This document shows, piece after piece, positions 1 through 10,338 of a stretch of DNA of 64,000 nucleotides. The DNA is taken from NCBI GenBank assembly GCA_031266875.1, contig JAISAE010000080.1, positions 1 through 64,000 of the forward strand, in the 5' to 3' direction. This DNA comes from Treponema sp. GTDB taxonomy: Bacteria > Spirochaetota > Spirochaetia > Treponematales > Breznakiellaceae. The translations under genes and the position numbers were made by a program. Below the pieces are notes generated by a model, which saw only the letters and a list, made by a program, of their open reading frames with translations, searched no databases and was not told where the DNA came from. Every line of letters starts with the position of its first letter. Positions within the stretch are counted from its first letter, which is position 1.

Positions 1-120
1 CACCCCACCCCCCCCCCCCCCCCCCCCCCTCCGCCCCCCGCGGGCCCCCCCCCCCCCAATAAATTTATCTATCAACCTATCACTTACATAACTATCAGAC
101 AGAAAATGGTGAGAAGATAA

Positions 121-219
121 GTTGTAAGCAAGCAGGTATCCAGTGAGTACCTGACGTTTCCACAAGTCCATAATAAGATTCTAGCAAGCCAGAAAAGAAA
201 TGTCAAGTGGTTTTAGAAA
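121..219. repeat. dispersed intergenic repeat, copy 1 (hairpin CAGGTA-TCCAGTGAG-TACCTG then ACGTTTCCACAAGTCCATAATAAGATTCTAGC...GTCAAGTGGTTTTAGAAA)
   Basis: Near-identical block recurs at 1604-1695 and 18279-18378. Confidence 0.8.
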
Positions 220-663
220 TTTTTGTAGAATTCTTAAAAACTTTTGGGCGTGTGAGAATAGGATGCTCTGCACAAGAGGCGAAGAGACGTGATATGCTTC
301 GATGTCATCAGCGTGAACCGGACGGCCGCGGAGTCCTGCGCCGCATGCCATCTGTTCAAGCATGGCCACTGCGCTGTGTAGCGTGGGGCGGAACGCTGGA
401 TCGCCAATGTGGGCTTAGCCGCTCCTGCCCTCGGCTAAGCGTGAGTACGGGCGGAGTTCATTGATGGACACGTCGGCATCGGCGCTTTCGCGGCGAGTGA
501 GGGAATAGGTGCGCCCAGCCGACGTTAGGCTGGTGTTCCCGTGAGGCGTGAATCACCTTAGACTATGGTGCGGCAAGGCGGCTCATGCGGAAACGTACAT
601 TATTAACAAAATCTGCGTACTCATGATCTATCTTCACCGCCAATACACAATTTCAGCGCTCGC

Positions 664-1020
664 TCAAGATGGTTTTGCAAGCGCCCGTGAAAAACTTGCC
701 TTACCCAGCACGTCCGTAAATCCGCATAACAGCCACAGATTCGGTTCACCTTTAAGCCGCCGGATTAGCTGACTGGTCTTTTCTATCCAGCAATACCCTT
801 TGGCCAGAAAACCTCGTATAAAGGGGGTATACTGATAAGGTATCCATCCGGTTCCCGCATAGAGCCGTATGAGAGCGGGCATCTGTTCTTCGATAACCCG
901 TAGCATATGCAGGAATGTTTTGTATTCATCAGAAAGGTATTCTTCAAAACAGCCAGTAAGGTTGAATGAGATATTAAGGAGTGCTTGCGCACCTGCAATG
1001 ATTTGGCTTATAATTTTCAT
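664..1020 (-). pseudogene. truncated transposase remnant (N-terminal DUF772/IS1182-like region)
   Basis: Translation MKIISQIIAGAQALLNIS...SQLIRRLKGEPNLWLLCGFTDVLGKASFSRALAKPS resembles the N-terminal domain of IS5/IS1182-type transposases; catalytic C-terminus absent. Confidence 0.6.
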
Positions 1021-1122
1021 GGCGAGGGTCTCCTGGTTGATAGTTTTTGTAACTACAATCTTATCAGGTTTCCCTCGCCTTTTTTTCTGAGGGTTTTGGA
1101 GCAAACTCAACTAGTTCTGCTT

Positions 1123-1461
1123 TTAGGAACGAGTGAACCTATGCACGTTTTTGTCTTCTATCCACCTACCAATGTTGAAAGTAGTGTCAAATCGAGCAAC
1201 ACTGATGTAATCAGGATACCAGTCAGGCCCGAGTCCCCATTCATCACTCCTGAGAAGAAGCTCTTTGATTTGACCCACATCTTCCAAGTCGATGTCGTAA
1301 ACGTGGTCAAGGTCGTTCCTCTCAAATGCGTCTCCACTTATGAGAGGATTGAGCCTTATCTCTCTTGTCGTTCCTTTTTCTCCAACCAATGAAATAAAAA
1401 TGTTCGCATCGGTTCCCGCAAGATACTTATCCGCTGTTTTAATTCGGATACAATACAACAT
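1123..1461 (-). CDS. PLAT/LH2-domain small protein
   Basis: YCIRIKTADKYLAGTDANIFISLVGEKGTTREIRLN...FERNDLDHVYDIDLEDVGQIKELLLRSDEWGLGPDWYPDYISV matches the PLAT/LH2 domain pattern; purine-rich RBS upstream. Confidence 0.75.
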   Translation of the reverse strand: MLYCIRIKTADKYLAGTDANIFISLVGEKGTTREIRLNPLISGDAFERNDLDHVYDIDLEDVGQIKELLLRSDEWGLGPDWYPDYISVARFDTTFNIGRWIEDKNVHRFTRS

Positions 1462-1603
1462 ACCTTTTCTTCTCGAAAAAAACTTCCGACTATGCGTTTA
1501 GCGCAAACTGCGCCAAGACATACTCAACTTATGCAGGTGGCATTGGGAAACCCGCCCACAGCACAGGCGCTTACCCTGTGGTATAATAAAATACCACTCA
1601 TTC

Positions 1604-1695
1604 GCATACCTATCCGGTGGGTATGCTGACGTTTCCTCAAGTTCATAACAAGATTCTAGCAGGCCAGAAAAGAAATGTCAAGAGGTTTTAGAAAA
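1604..1695. repeat. dispersed intergenic repeat, copy 2 (hairpin GCATACC-TATCCGGTG-GGTATGC)
   Basis: Same downstream block TGACGTTTCCTCAAGTTCATAACAAGATTCTAGCAGGCCAGAAAAGAAATGTCAAGAGGTTTTAGAAAA. Confidence 0.85.
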
Positions 1696-2001
1696 TTTCA
1701 CAGTAGCTTTCGATTATTTACCCGTATCATCAAGGCCAATGCGATACTGTGTAAGTGTCAGTACCGCTTACCTCCACGATCCATGTCGCCCTCGAATTCC
1801 AGCGACAGTACCGCGCCATCGTCATAATACTCCTGTCCACGTCCCAATTAACCGGATCAATACAATGCGGGTGTTTGTTCCCTGTCCAGTTCAGGAGTTG
1901 CGGCGCTTCGTCTGGCGCGTATAGATGCAATTTAAGCGCTACTACAAAGTGCGCAACGCCAGTCTTGCCAGTCTCAGGCGCGTTTGCTATCATCACAGGC
2001 T

Positions 2002-3072
2002 ATGAACAAGATCATTCTTAAAGCCGAAGACCTTGACGGCTACCTGAGTAGCGCTGACCGCGAATACCTGTCCCGCATGGACAGTATCTACCGTGAGGTG
2101 ATGGCCGATTTCACCATGCTTTCCGGCAAGCCGTCCGTGTCTGAGTACGAGCGGGAGGAGCAGACCCTCATTGCGCGGTATAACGTGATGGGAAGCCTCA
2201 TGCAGGATATATGCAAAACTGAAACCGCCTTGCAGGTGTATTCGTTCAAAACGCCCCATGAGAATCACGCCGAGGCGTCCCGGCTCATCGCTAAGCTGCG
2301 CGACGTCAGAACCCAGCAGGGAGAGTTTGTCTACTATATACAGCGGGCTTATGAGCTGCTGTTTAAGCTGGCGTATGGCGGTCTGGCCGGAAGGAATAAG
2401 CATTACTTCTTCATCAAAACGCCGGTGAGTTCTCCAGTGCAGAACTACGCGGTTCACAAGATTACCGACATTGACGGGGAGATCGAGAACACGGTTATGT
2501 GCGTGATGCTGAGAGGGGCGCTTCTGCCGGCAATGATCATGTCTAAAGAGATACAGGAGTATTCCTCTCACGGTTATGTAACGCCCTTTGCTCTGTTTAA
2601 GATCAGCCGCGACGATACCAAGCTGGAACATAACATGGAGTATATCCTTGACCTCGACAAGTCATACTTCAACCGTGATACCCTGAATGGCAAAGACCTC
2701 ATCTTCGCCGATCCCATGAACGCCACCGGAGGAAGCATCGTTACTGTGGTGAAGTATTTACAGAAAGAAGGGGTGCAGCCGCGCTCCATCAAGTTCTTCA
2801 ACGTGATTGCCGCGCTTAAAGGCGCGCTCCGCTCGGTTCGCGCCCTGGATAACTGCCAGGTGTACACCCTATGGATGGACCCGCTGCTTAACGAGGCCGC
2901 CTATATCATGCCCGGCTTGGGCGACGCGGGCGACCGGATCAATGGCCGCGATCCAATAGAGCAACCCCGAAACATCATCCAGCTCATCGCGGACTATGGC
3001 GCGAATATCGCGCAACTCTACCGCGCCCAACTCAAGGAAATCGAGAACACTGTTCTCAACGAAAAACCATGA
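2002..3072 (+). CDS. uracil phosphoribosyltransferase-like protein with long N-terminal extension
   Basis: PRTase core [43 protein letters not shown]...[20 protein letters not shown]. Confidence 0.8.
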   Translation: MNKIILKAEDLDGYLSSADREYLSRMDSIYREVMADFTMLSGKPSVSEYEREEQTLIARYNVMGSLMQDICKTETALQVYSFKTPHENHAEASRLIAKLRDVRTQQGEFVYYIQRAYELLFKLAYGGLAGRNKHYFFIKTPVSSPVQNYAVHKITDIDGEIENTVMCVMLRGALLPAMIMSKEIQEYSSHGYVTPFALFKISRDDTKLEHNMEYILDLDKSYFNRDTLNGKDLIFADPMNATGGSIVTVVKYLQKEGVQPRSIKFFNVIAALKGALRSVRALDNCQVYTLWMDPLLNEAAYIMPGLGDAGDRINGRDPIEQPRNIIQLIADYGANIAQLYRAQLKEIENTVLNEKP

Positions 3073-4052
3073 AGCGGTTTACCCCGAAAGCCTGGTCAAC
3101 AGGTACTTTGCTCGCGCTGCTTGCGCTGTGTAACGCCTGTGTTACACCGGCAACGTCCGCCGAGGAATACTTCGCCATTGGCATGGCTTATTTTGATATG
3201 GGGAAATATGCGGAGGCCGAGCAGTGGCTGAACCGCGCCGCCGTGATAGACAAGACCAAAACCGCGTCCGAGTACAACCTGGGGCGTATCGCCTTTGAAA
3301 ATAAGCGATACCCAGAGGCACTTCGCTACTTTGAGCGGGTGCTTACCAAAGACCCCAAGAACGTGATGGCTCTGAAAGCCACAGCGTATACCTATACCAA
3401 GCTGGAAAACCTTGATAAGGCGGAATCTGTGTACCGGCAGGTGCTGACGCTTGTTCCCGAAAGCGCCGACGACGGGTATAACCATGCTCTGCTGCTCTAT
3501 ACTATGGAGAAGTATGCGGAAAGTGAGGCTGTTCTGGCTCGCTACCCCCACGCTCTGTTTGAAAACAGCGACACGATTCTACTTTATGCGCGGGTGCAAA
3601 AGATACAGCATAAGCCTGAAGCGGTGAATATGTATGAACGCTACCTTGAAATGAAAAGCGATCCAGTCGCGCACTATGAGTTTGCCGTGATTCTGGAAGA
3701 AGGCGGCTTTTTTGCCCGCGCTCTTGAGGAGTACCGCGCCGCGCTCAAAGACCTGCCGGACAAGAGCGAGAACCCCACCAAGACCGGCCTGCGCTTCAGC
3801 ATAGGGAAGCTACTGCTGATCGCGGACAGCAGCAGCGAAGAAGGCATAAGCGAGCTTGAGGCCGCTGTGAAAGATGGCTTTAAGGACACGGACGAACTGG
3901 AAAAGCTCCTTGAGGAACGGGCAATCAGCGATGCGCGTAAAGCTGATATACGCCGGATCATCGACAACATTAACAAAGTACCAGAAGAATCTTCACCAGA
4001 AGAGACTCAGGAAACACAAACGCCGGAAGAGGAAGAGTCCGCTAAAACATGA
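3069..4052 (+). CDS. TPR-repeat lipoprotein
   Basis: Signal peptide [10 protein letters not shown], several TPR units; overlaps preceding stop. Confidence 0.8.
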   Translation: MKRFTPKAWSTGTLLALLALCNACVTPATSAEEYFAIGMAYFDMGKYAEAEQWLNRAAVIDKTKTASEYNLGRIAFENKRYPEALRYFERVLTKDPKNVMALKATAYTYTKLENLDKAESVYRQVLTLVPESADDGYNHALLLYTMEKYAESEAVLARYPHALFENSDTILLYARVQKIQHKPEAVNMYERYLEMKSDPVAHYEFAVILEEGGFFARALEEYRAALKDLPDKSENPTKTGLRFSIGKLLLIADSSSEEGISELEAAVKDGFKDTDELEKLLEERAISDARKADIRRIIDNINKVPEESSPEETQETQTPEEEESAKT

Positions 4053-4336
4053 TTGTTTCAATGATTCAGTTAATCTTTGAGATACCCGATGTGGACAACA
4101 TCAAGGAAAAGCGCCGCGTTATCCGCTCCATAAGGGAAAAGCTGCGGCAGCGTTTCCATCTCAGCGCCGCTGAGGTGGATTTGCAGGACTCTCTGTCCTT
4201 TGCCCAAATCGGCGGCGCTCTCGTCTCAAACTCCAAAGAATTTGGGGAGACAGTCCTGCAGAAAGCGTTTACCATGATCGAGAATGAAACGCCAGTGCGT
4301 ATTCACGACGTAAGCATCTATTCAGAGGAGTTTTAG
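4049..4336 (+). CDS. DUF503 (YlxP-like) family protein
   Basis: FEIPDVDNIKEKRRVIRSIREKLRQRFHLSAAEVDLQDSLSFAQIGGALVSN. Confidence 0.75.
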   Translation: MIVSMIQLIFEIPDVDNIKEKRRVIRSIREKLRQRFHLSAAEVDLQDSLSFAQIGGALVSNSKEFGETVLQKAFTMIENETPVRIHDVSIYSEEF

Positions 4337-4338
4337 AA

Positions 4339-4962
4339 ATGATTAGCAAACAATTTATCGGTATATTCAGCATCGTCATGCTCTTGAGTTCCTGTATCGG
4401 GGTAAACGCCGATATGGTACTGCAGGCAAACGGCTCAGGAAGCATAACGCTTGAGTACCATGTGTCCCAGTTCCTTGAAAGTCTGGGCAAACTCGATGGG
4501 AACGAGAACTGGCCGCTGATTCCGGTCGGTCGTGCTGACTTTGAGCGCAGTGTGCAGCGCATCGACGGCCTGAAGCTCGTGTCCTTTGCCACAAAAAAGC
4601 TGGACCCGGATATTGTTTACACCGTTAAGCTGGAATTCAGCAGCCTTGATGTCCTTGTTCGCTTCCTTGACGCCACAGGCAGCCGCGCTGTTCTCACGCA
4701 AGAGGCTGGCAAAACCCGCCTCTCTCTGATGTTAAGCAGCGGGCAGGACATTGATCCTGATCTGCTGTCCCTGTTTACCAGCGTGTCTCAGCCGTACTCA
4801 ATTGCGCTCAGCCTTTCCGCGCCAAACAACGCCACCCTTTCAGTGTCTGGCGACACAGATGGCGCGTCCATAGTGCCAAGCGGCCGCAAGGTTTCGTTCA
4901 GCGCCCCGCTTCCGGCGATTCTCAAGCAAAGCGCCGGCACGACGGTGGATATTCAGTGGTAG
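4339..4962 (+). CDS. putative lipoprotein of unknown function
   Basis: ORF with lipobox LLSSCIG; RBS at 4326-4333. Confidence 0.65.
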   Translation: MISKQFIGIFSIVMLLSSCIGVNADMVLQANGSGSITLEYHVSQFLESLGKLDGNENWPLIPVGRADFERSVQRIDGLKLVSFATKKLDPDIVYTVKLEFSSLDVLVRFLDATGSRAVLTQEAGKTRLSLMLSSGQDIDPDLLSLFTSVSQPYSIALSLSAPNNATLSVSGDTDGASIVPSGRKVSFSAPLPAILKQSAGTTVDIQW

Positions 4963-4963
4963 T

Positions 4964-5039
4964 AAACATTATTGAGTTTGTTGTATGCGTATTACGATAG
5001 CTCAATCAACTCGACCATTAGGGACTTTTCCAGTAATCC
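4964..5039 (+). repeat. degraded duplicate of nadE start region (copy A of direct repeat; copy B 6008-6083)
   Basis: aacattattgagtttgttgtATGCGTATTACGATAGCTCAATCAACTCGACCATTAGGGACTTTTCCAGTAATC vs 6008+ taacattatggagtttgtcttATGCGTATTGCGATAGCTCAAATCAATTCGACCATTGGGGATTTTTCCGGTAATC; 1-nt deletion shifts frame. Confidence 0.9.
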
Positions 5040-5925
5040 AACAACCGCCAAGCGGCGCAGGATAACCGCCAAGCGGCGCAGAACAACCGCCAAGCGATAA
5101 ACAAAAACCGCTGAACGGCTCGCAAAAACCGCCAAGCCATTGACAAAAACCGCCAAGCGATAAACAAAAACCGCCAAGCAACAGACAAAAACCGCCAAGC
5201 GATAAACAAGTACCGCCAAGCCATTGACAAGAACCGCCAAGCGATAGACAAGAACCGCCAAGCGATAAACAAGTACCGCCAAGCCATTGACAAAAACCGC
5301 CAAGCGATAAACAAGTACCGCCAAGCGATAAACAAGTACCGCCAAGCGATAAATAAGTACCGCCAAGCGATAAATAAGTACCGCCAAGCGATAAATAAGT
5401 ACCGCCAAGCCATTGACAAAAACCGCCAAGCCGCTGACAAAAACCGCCAAGCGATAAACAAGTACCGCCGAGGTGTGGATAACAACCGCCGAGTGGCTCA
5501 GAAAAACCGCCGAGCAGTGCGCAACAACCGCCAAGCGGCGCAGAACAACCGCCAAGCGGCGCAGAACAACCGCCGAGCGGCGCAGAACAACCGCCGAGCG
5601 GCGCAGAACAACCGCCAAGGCGTGGACAACAACCGCCAAGCGACGCAGAACAACTGCCAAGCGGTGCGTAACAACCGCTAGACGGCTCGCAATAACCGCC
5701 AAGCGGTACGCAACGATTGCCAAGAGGTGCGCAATAACCGCCAAGCGATAGATAACAACCGCTGAGGCGTGGTCAATAACCGCCGAGCGGCTCGCAATAA
5801 CCGCCAAGTGGCTTAGAACAACCGATAAGTGGCTTAGTCAATAACCGCCTAGCGGTGCGCAATAACCACTGAGGCGTGGACAATAACCGCCTAGTGGCGT
5901 GGAATAACCGTTCAATGTAAAATAA
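5040..5925. repeat. 21-bp-period tandem array 1 (about 40 units, e.g. AAGTACCGCCAAGCGATAAAC / AACCGCCAAGCGGCGCAGAAC)
   Basis: Direct reading; + frame heptads NNRQAAQ, - frame LAVLVYR, ORFs open for up to 271 aa on the minus strand. Confidence 0.95.
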
Positions 5926-6028
5926 GCGGAGGCTGCGTCAACACGTTGTGTTGATGTTTGTTTAGTGTATGGAGTTTGCGAAGCAGACTCAAACACAGGA
6001 ACCTATTTAACATTATGGAGTTTGTCTT

Positions 6029-7768
6029 ATGCGTATTGCGATAGCTCAAATCAATTCGACCATTGGGGATTTTTCCGGTAATCGTGAAAAAATCATGGCG
6101 TTTGCTCGACGGGCGCTTGAAAAGCGCGCTGACCTTGTGCTGTTTCCAGAGCTGGCGATCTGCGGATATCCGCCTATGGATATACTGGATCAGGATCGCT
6201 TTGTTGAACTTAACATCAGGACAGCGCGTATCCTGCAACGGGAACTGCCGCCGGAACTGGCTGTGGGAGTCGGCTTTGTAAACCGGAATCCCTATTCAGG
6301 CGGCAAGGCGCTGGTGAACAGCTACGGTATTCTTCAGGGGGGGAAACTGGCGTTTGAACAGCTCAAGACCCTCCTGCCCACCTACGATGTGTTTGATGAG
6401 GCGCGAAACTTTGAGCCGGCGCGTGAATGGCAGGTCTTTAAGTGGAAGGGCGAGCGTGTAGGCGTGGCGATCTGCGAGGATGTGTGGCGGGAAACCGCTG
6501 TTCCGGGTACGAACTACATCAACGATCCGGTGCGTCGGCTCTTGGACGCGGGCGCAAGCATACTCTGTGTACCATCCGCGTCGCCCTATGTGGCGGGAAA
6601 GCTCAAGGTTCGCCGCGTCCTTGCCGAGCGGATAAGCCTGCGGGGAAACATCCCGCTTGTCTACCTCAACGCTGTTGGGGCGAATGACTCAATCATCTTT
6701 GACGGACGCTCGTTTGTTGTCGCGCCTAACAAAAGCGTGCAGGTTTCCGCAAAGGCGTTTGAGGAAGACCTCGTTATATGGGACAGTGCGGAACAGCCTA
6801 TGAGCAGAAAGGTGCCAGAGACCTGTTCAGACGCTCCTGTTGTGTTTCAGAAAGAGCCGGACGACCCGTTTAAGGTTGGCCTTACGCGGGAAGAACTTGA
6901 CGTGCTTGAGGACGCGCTCGTTATGGGCATCCGTGAGTACATGGCAAAATGCGGCTTCAGCCGCGCTCATCTGGGGCTTTCAGGCGGCATTGACTCGGCG
7001 CTGGTGGCGTATCTTGCGTTTCGGGCGCTTGGCAGTGATAAGGTCGTCTGCTTCAGTATGCCTTCGCGCTTCTCTTCACAAGGGTCAAAGGATGACGCTG
7101 CGGAACTTGCGCAAAACCTCGGCGTGCGCTACGTTACCCTGCCCATAGAGCAGGTGTTCACGAGCTTTCTGTCTACTCTGAGTGATGTTTTTGAGCAAAG
7201 GCCGTTTGATATTGCCGAAGAAAACCTACAGGCCCGCATACGCGGTACGCTGCTCATGGCTTTTTCCAACAAGTTCGGTTCCATGCTGCTCACCACTGGT
7301 AACAAGAGCGAGCTTGCTATGGGTTACTGCACCCTGTATGGCGACACGAATGGCGCGCTTGGACCCATAGGCGATGTGTTTAAGACCGAAGTTTTTGCCC
7401 TGTGCCTCCGTATCAACGAAAAAGCCATTGCCGCGACCGGTTCGGCCATCATTCCCGAAGCCATCATCGCCAAGCCGCCCTCAGCGGAACTGCGCCCTAA
7501 CCAGAAGGATCAGGACAGCCTGCCGCCCTACGAGGTGTTGGATGAAATCCTCAAGCTCTACCTTTTTGAAAACCTGTCGAAAGATGAGATTGTCGCACGC
7601 GGCTGGGATGGCGAACTTGCGGCGCGGGTTATTAAAACCGTGGCTCGCGCCGAGTTCAAACGCCGCCAAGCCCCGCCTGTGTTAAAAGTATCGCCCCGCG
7701 CCTTTGGTATGGGACGTCGTATGCCCATAGCCCGCAGTATCTACGAGCTGGAAACCACGCGGGAATAA
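6029..7768 (+). CDS. nadE: NAD+ synthase (glutamine-hydrolysing)
   Basis: N-terminal nitrilase/CN-hydrolase domain (ELAICGYPPMD, ICEDVW) plus synthetase SGGIDSALVAYLAFRALG and TGNKSELAMGYCTLYGD. Confidence 0.95.
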   Translation: MRIAIAQINSTIGDFSGNREKIMAFARRALEKRADLVLFPELAICGYPPMDILDQDRFVELNIRTARILQRELPPELAVGVGFVNRNPYSGGKALVNSYGILQGGKLAFEQLKTLLPTYDVFDEARNFEPAREWQVFKWKGERVGVAICEDVWRETAVPGTNYINDPVRRLLDAGASILCVPSASPYVAGKLKVRRVLAERISLRGNIPLVYLNAVGANDSIIFDGRSFVVAPNKSVQVSAKAFEEDLVIWDSAEQPMSRKVPETCSDAPVVFQKEPDDPFKVGLTREELDVLEDALVMGIREYMAKCGFSRAHLGLSGGIDSALVAYLAFRALGSDKVVCFSMPSRFSSQGSKDDAAELAQNLGVRYVTLPIEQVFTSFLSTLSDVFEQRPFDIAEENLQARIRGTLLMAFSNKFGSMLLTTGNKSELAMGYCTLYGDTNGALGPIGDVFKTEVFALCLRINEKAIAATGSAIIPEAIIAKPPSAELRPNQKDQDSLPPYEVLDEILKLYLFENLSKDEIVARGWDGELAARVIKTVARAEFKRRQAPPVLKVSPRAFGMGRRMPIARSIYELETTRE

Positions 7769-7773
7769 GCGCC

Positions 7774-8844
7774 TCAGCGATCAGTGTAGTTGTGCGTTAT
7801 CCAGTTCTGGTATTCGCCGCTGCGAATCTGAGCGATCCAGTCAGGGCGCGAAAGATACCAGTCTACGGTCTGGTCCAAGCCTTCCTCAAAGCCGACGCTC
7901 TGCTGCCATCCCAGTTCTCGCTTTATCTTAGAGCAGTCAATGGCGTAGCGCCGGTCGTGGCCTGGGCGGTCTTTTACATAGGTAATTGTTGCTTCGATTG
8001 CCTGCCTCTTGAGGCCCGCCTTTTTTGCCACAATGCCAATGAGCGTATTGAGCAGGCGTATGTTTTCCCACTCGTTCTCCCCACCAACGTTGTACTTTTC
8101 GCCACTACGACCCTGTGTCAGGATGCGCCAGATTGCGGAAACGTGGTCAAGCACAAAGAGCCAGTCCCGGATGTTCTTCCCGTCGCCATAAACAGGCAGG
8201 GGTTTACCCTCAATCATGTTAAGAATCATGAGCGGGAGGAACTTTTCAGGAAACTGATACTGGCCATAGTTGTTCGAGCAGTTCGAGAGGGTTATGGGCA
8301 GGCCGTAGGTGTGATGATACGCCATCACGAGGTGATCGCTTGACGCTTTGCTCGCGGAATAGGGCGAGCGGGGATCATAGGGCGTGTTTTCGTAAAAGTA
8401 GCCGGTTTTCCCCAGCGAGCCGTACACCTCGTCCGTGCTGATGTGGTGAAAGAGAACCCCGTCTGTGTCTCTCCAGGCGTTTCGCGCCACGTCAAGCAGA
8501 GTGAACGTACCCATCACGTTTGTTTTGATAAAGGCTTCCGGCCCCAGTATTGAGCGGTCAACATGGCTTTCAGCGGCAAAGTGTACCACTGTATCAATGG
8601 CATATTTATAGAAGATTTCTTCGATAAAGGCGCGGTCGCAAATGCTGCCGCGCTCAAAGAAGTAGCGTTTGTTGCCAAAGGCTTTGTCGATGTCGCTCAG
8701 GCTGGCGGGGTTTCCCGCGTAGGTGAGGGCGTCGAGGTTTATGATTCTGCCAACGAAGCTGGGCATGGTCAGGAGTACACGGATAAAGTTAGAGCCGATG
8801 AAGCCCATACCGCCTGTTACCAGAAGATTGTTTAGTTTCCTCAT
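7774..8844 (-). CDS. rfbB: dTDP-glucose 4,6-dehydratase
   Basis: VTGGMGFIGSNFIR, HFAAESHVDRSI, YSASKASSDHLVMAYHHTYGLP. Confidence 0.95.
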   Translation of the reverse strand: MRKLNNLLVTGGMGFIGSNFIRVLLTMPSFVGRIINLDALTYAGNPASLSDIDKAFGNKRYFFERGSICDRAFIEEIFYKYAIDTVVHFAAESHVDRSILGPEAFIKTNVMGTFTLLDVARNAWRDTDGVLFHHISTDEVYGSLGKTGYFYENTPYDPRSPYSASKASSDHLVMAYHHTYGLPITLSNCSNNYGQYQFPEKFLPLMILNMIEGKPLPVYGDGKNIRDWLFVLDHVSAIWRILTQGRSGEKYNVGGENEWENIRLLNTLIGIVAKKAGLKRQAIEATITYVKDRPGHDRRYAIDCSKIKRELGWQQSVGFEEGLDQTVDWYLSRPDWIAQIRSGEYQNWITHNYTDR

Positions 8845-9782
8845 TTCTTTAACTCTTTAAGGAATTTCTCAAGGCTCTCTTCCCATTGCGGAATAAGGAT
8901 GCGTATCTCGTTTCTGATGCGGCCCTTATCCAGCACCGAGTAGTCTGGGCGCTTAACTTTTGAGGGATAGTCCGCGCTACTGCACGGCTTAACTTCGCAG
9001 TCTTTGGTTAAGAGTCCTAGTTCCCGTGCTTTTTGGTAAATGGCGCGGGCAAAGTCGAACCATGTGGTGTCGCCATCGTTGGTGTAATGGTATATGCCGA
9101 AGCACGGGACATTGCGCGGCGGCGGCTCTAAGCATATTGGATGCTCAACCGCGTCGATCATCTTGACAATGGCGTCCGCGAGGTCATGCGCCCAGGTGGG
9201 ACTGCCGCGCTGGTCGTTGACCACAGAAATCGTGTCCCGTTCTTGCATGAGCCGCAGCATTGTGGTTACGAAGTTGTTGCCGTATTTGCCGTAGAGCCAC
9301 GAGGTTCTGATGACATAAGCGTCAGGGGTGTTTTCTATGACGCGGACTTCCCCGTCGCGCTTGCTGGCGGCATAGACGCCGATGGGACTTGTATCATCGG
9401 CTTCAAGGTAAGGCCGCTTCTCCCCAGTGCTGGTTGAAACCGGCTTGTTGTATGTGCCAAAGACATAGTCTGTCGAGAAATGAATGAAGCGCGCACCCAG
9501 CTTGTAAGCAAGCGCGGCGATGTTTCCGGGGCCGTCAACGTTAAGGCGGCGGCAAGTTTCAGCGTCGTCCTCGGCCTTATCAACGGCTGTGTATCCGGCG
9601 CAGTTCACAATCCAGCAGACGCGCTTGCCGTGGGCCTTTTTGCCGTTGGCAAAGGCTTCGAGGGCGGCTGGACTGGTGATGTCGATTTCGCGGTCAGTGC
9701 CGGTAAAGTCGAGTCCGCGCTCGGCAAAGAGCAGGGAAAGCTCAGTGCCAAGCATACCTTTGTTACCAATAAGCCAAATCAT
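8841..9782 (-). CDS. rfbD: dTDP-4-dehydrorhamnose reductase
   Basis: GNKGMLGTEL, NCAGYTAVDKAEDDAETCRRLN, STDYVFGTYN, RTSWLYGKYGNNFV. Confidence 0.95.
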   Translation of the reverse strand: MIWLIGNKGMLGTELSLLFAERGLDFTGTDREIDITSPAALEAFANGKKAHGKRVCWIVNCAGYTAVDKAEDDAETCRRLNVDGPGNIAALAYKLGARFIHFSTDYVFGTYNKPVSTSTGEKRPYLEADDTSPIGVYAASKRDGEVRVIENTPDAYVIRTSWLYGKYGNNFVTTMLRLMQERDTISVVNDQRGSPTWAHDLADAIVKMIDAVEHPICLEPPPRNVPCFGIYHYTNDGDTTWFDFARAIYQKARELGLLTKDCEVKPCSSADYPSKVKRPDYSVLDKGRIRNEIRILIPQWEESLEKFLKELKK

Positions 9783-9783
9783 G

Positions 9784-10323
9784 TTAAACCTCCGTAAAGG
9801 CGCTCAGGCGCTTGTCTTTTTCGGACAGGATATAATCCATGCCAATATCAGGCCAGTCAATTGCCAGCGAGGGATCGTTCCAGACAATGCCGGCCTCGTC
9901 TTCGGGGTGATAAAAGTCGGTACACTTGTACGAAAACAGGGCTGTGGAGCTTAAGACCAGGAAACCGTGGGCAAAGCCCGGCGGTATATAGAACTGGTTC
10001 TGCTTTTCCCCGCTTAAAACCACCCCGTGCCATTGCCCCCGCGTGGGTGAATCCGGGCGTATGTCTACGGCCACATCAAACACCGCGCCCGCAATCACGC
10101 GCACGAGCTTGCCCTGTGGATACTCCCGCTGGAAATGCAGGCCGCGCAGTACGCCCTTCACGGAACAGGATTCGTTATCCTGCACAAAACGCATTGACAA
10201 TCCCGCGTTCTGAAAGTCGCGTTCAGAATACGTCTCAAAAAAATAGCCCCGGCCATCTTTAAAAACCCTCGGCTGAAGCTCGTATAGTCCTTTGATAGGA
10301 CAAGGGGTAAAGGTAAACGGCAT
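9784..10323 (-). CDS. rfbC: dTDP-4-dehydrorhamnose 3,5-epimerase
   Basis: QDNESCSVKGVLRGLHFQ, PPGFAHGFLVLS. Confidence 0.95.
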   Translation of the reverse strand: MPFTFTPCPIKGLYELQPRVFKDGRGYFFETYSERDFQNAGLSMRFVQDNESCSVKGVLRGLHFQREYPQGKLVRVIAGAVFDVAVDIRPDSPTRGQWHGVVLSGEKQNQFYIPPGFAHGFLVLSSTALFSYKCTDFYHPEDEAGIVWNDPSLAIDWPDIGMDYILSEKDKRLSAFTEV

Positions 10324-10338
10324 CTTTTGCTCCTCCTT

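Noticed and set aside
1-57. C-rich block at the window start
   Set aside because: Mostly homopolymer C at the very edge; could be sequencing or assembly noise and no context is visible.
1730-1996. 88-aa minus [16 protein letters not shown]...
   Set aside because: No recognisable domain and no clear RBS; cannot be distinguished from a chance ORF.
5040-5925. CRISPR array
   Set aside because: Contiguous 21-bp units without unique spacers and no cas genes; same for the other arrays.
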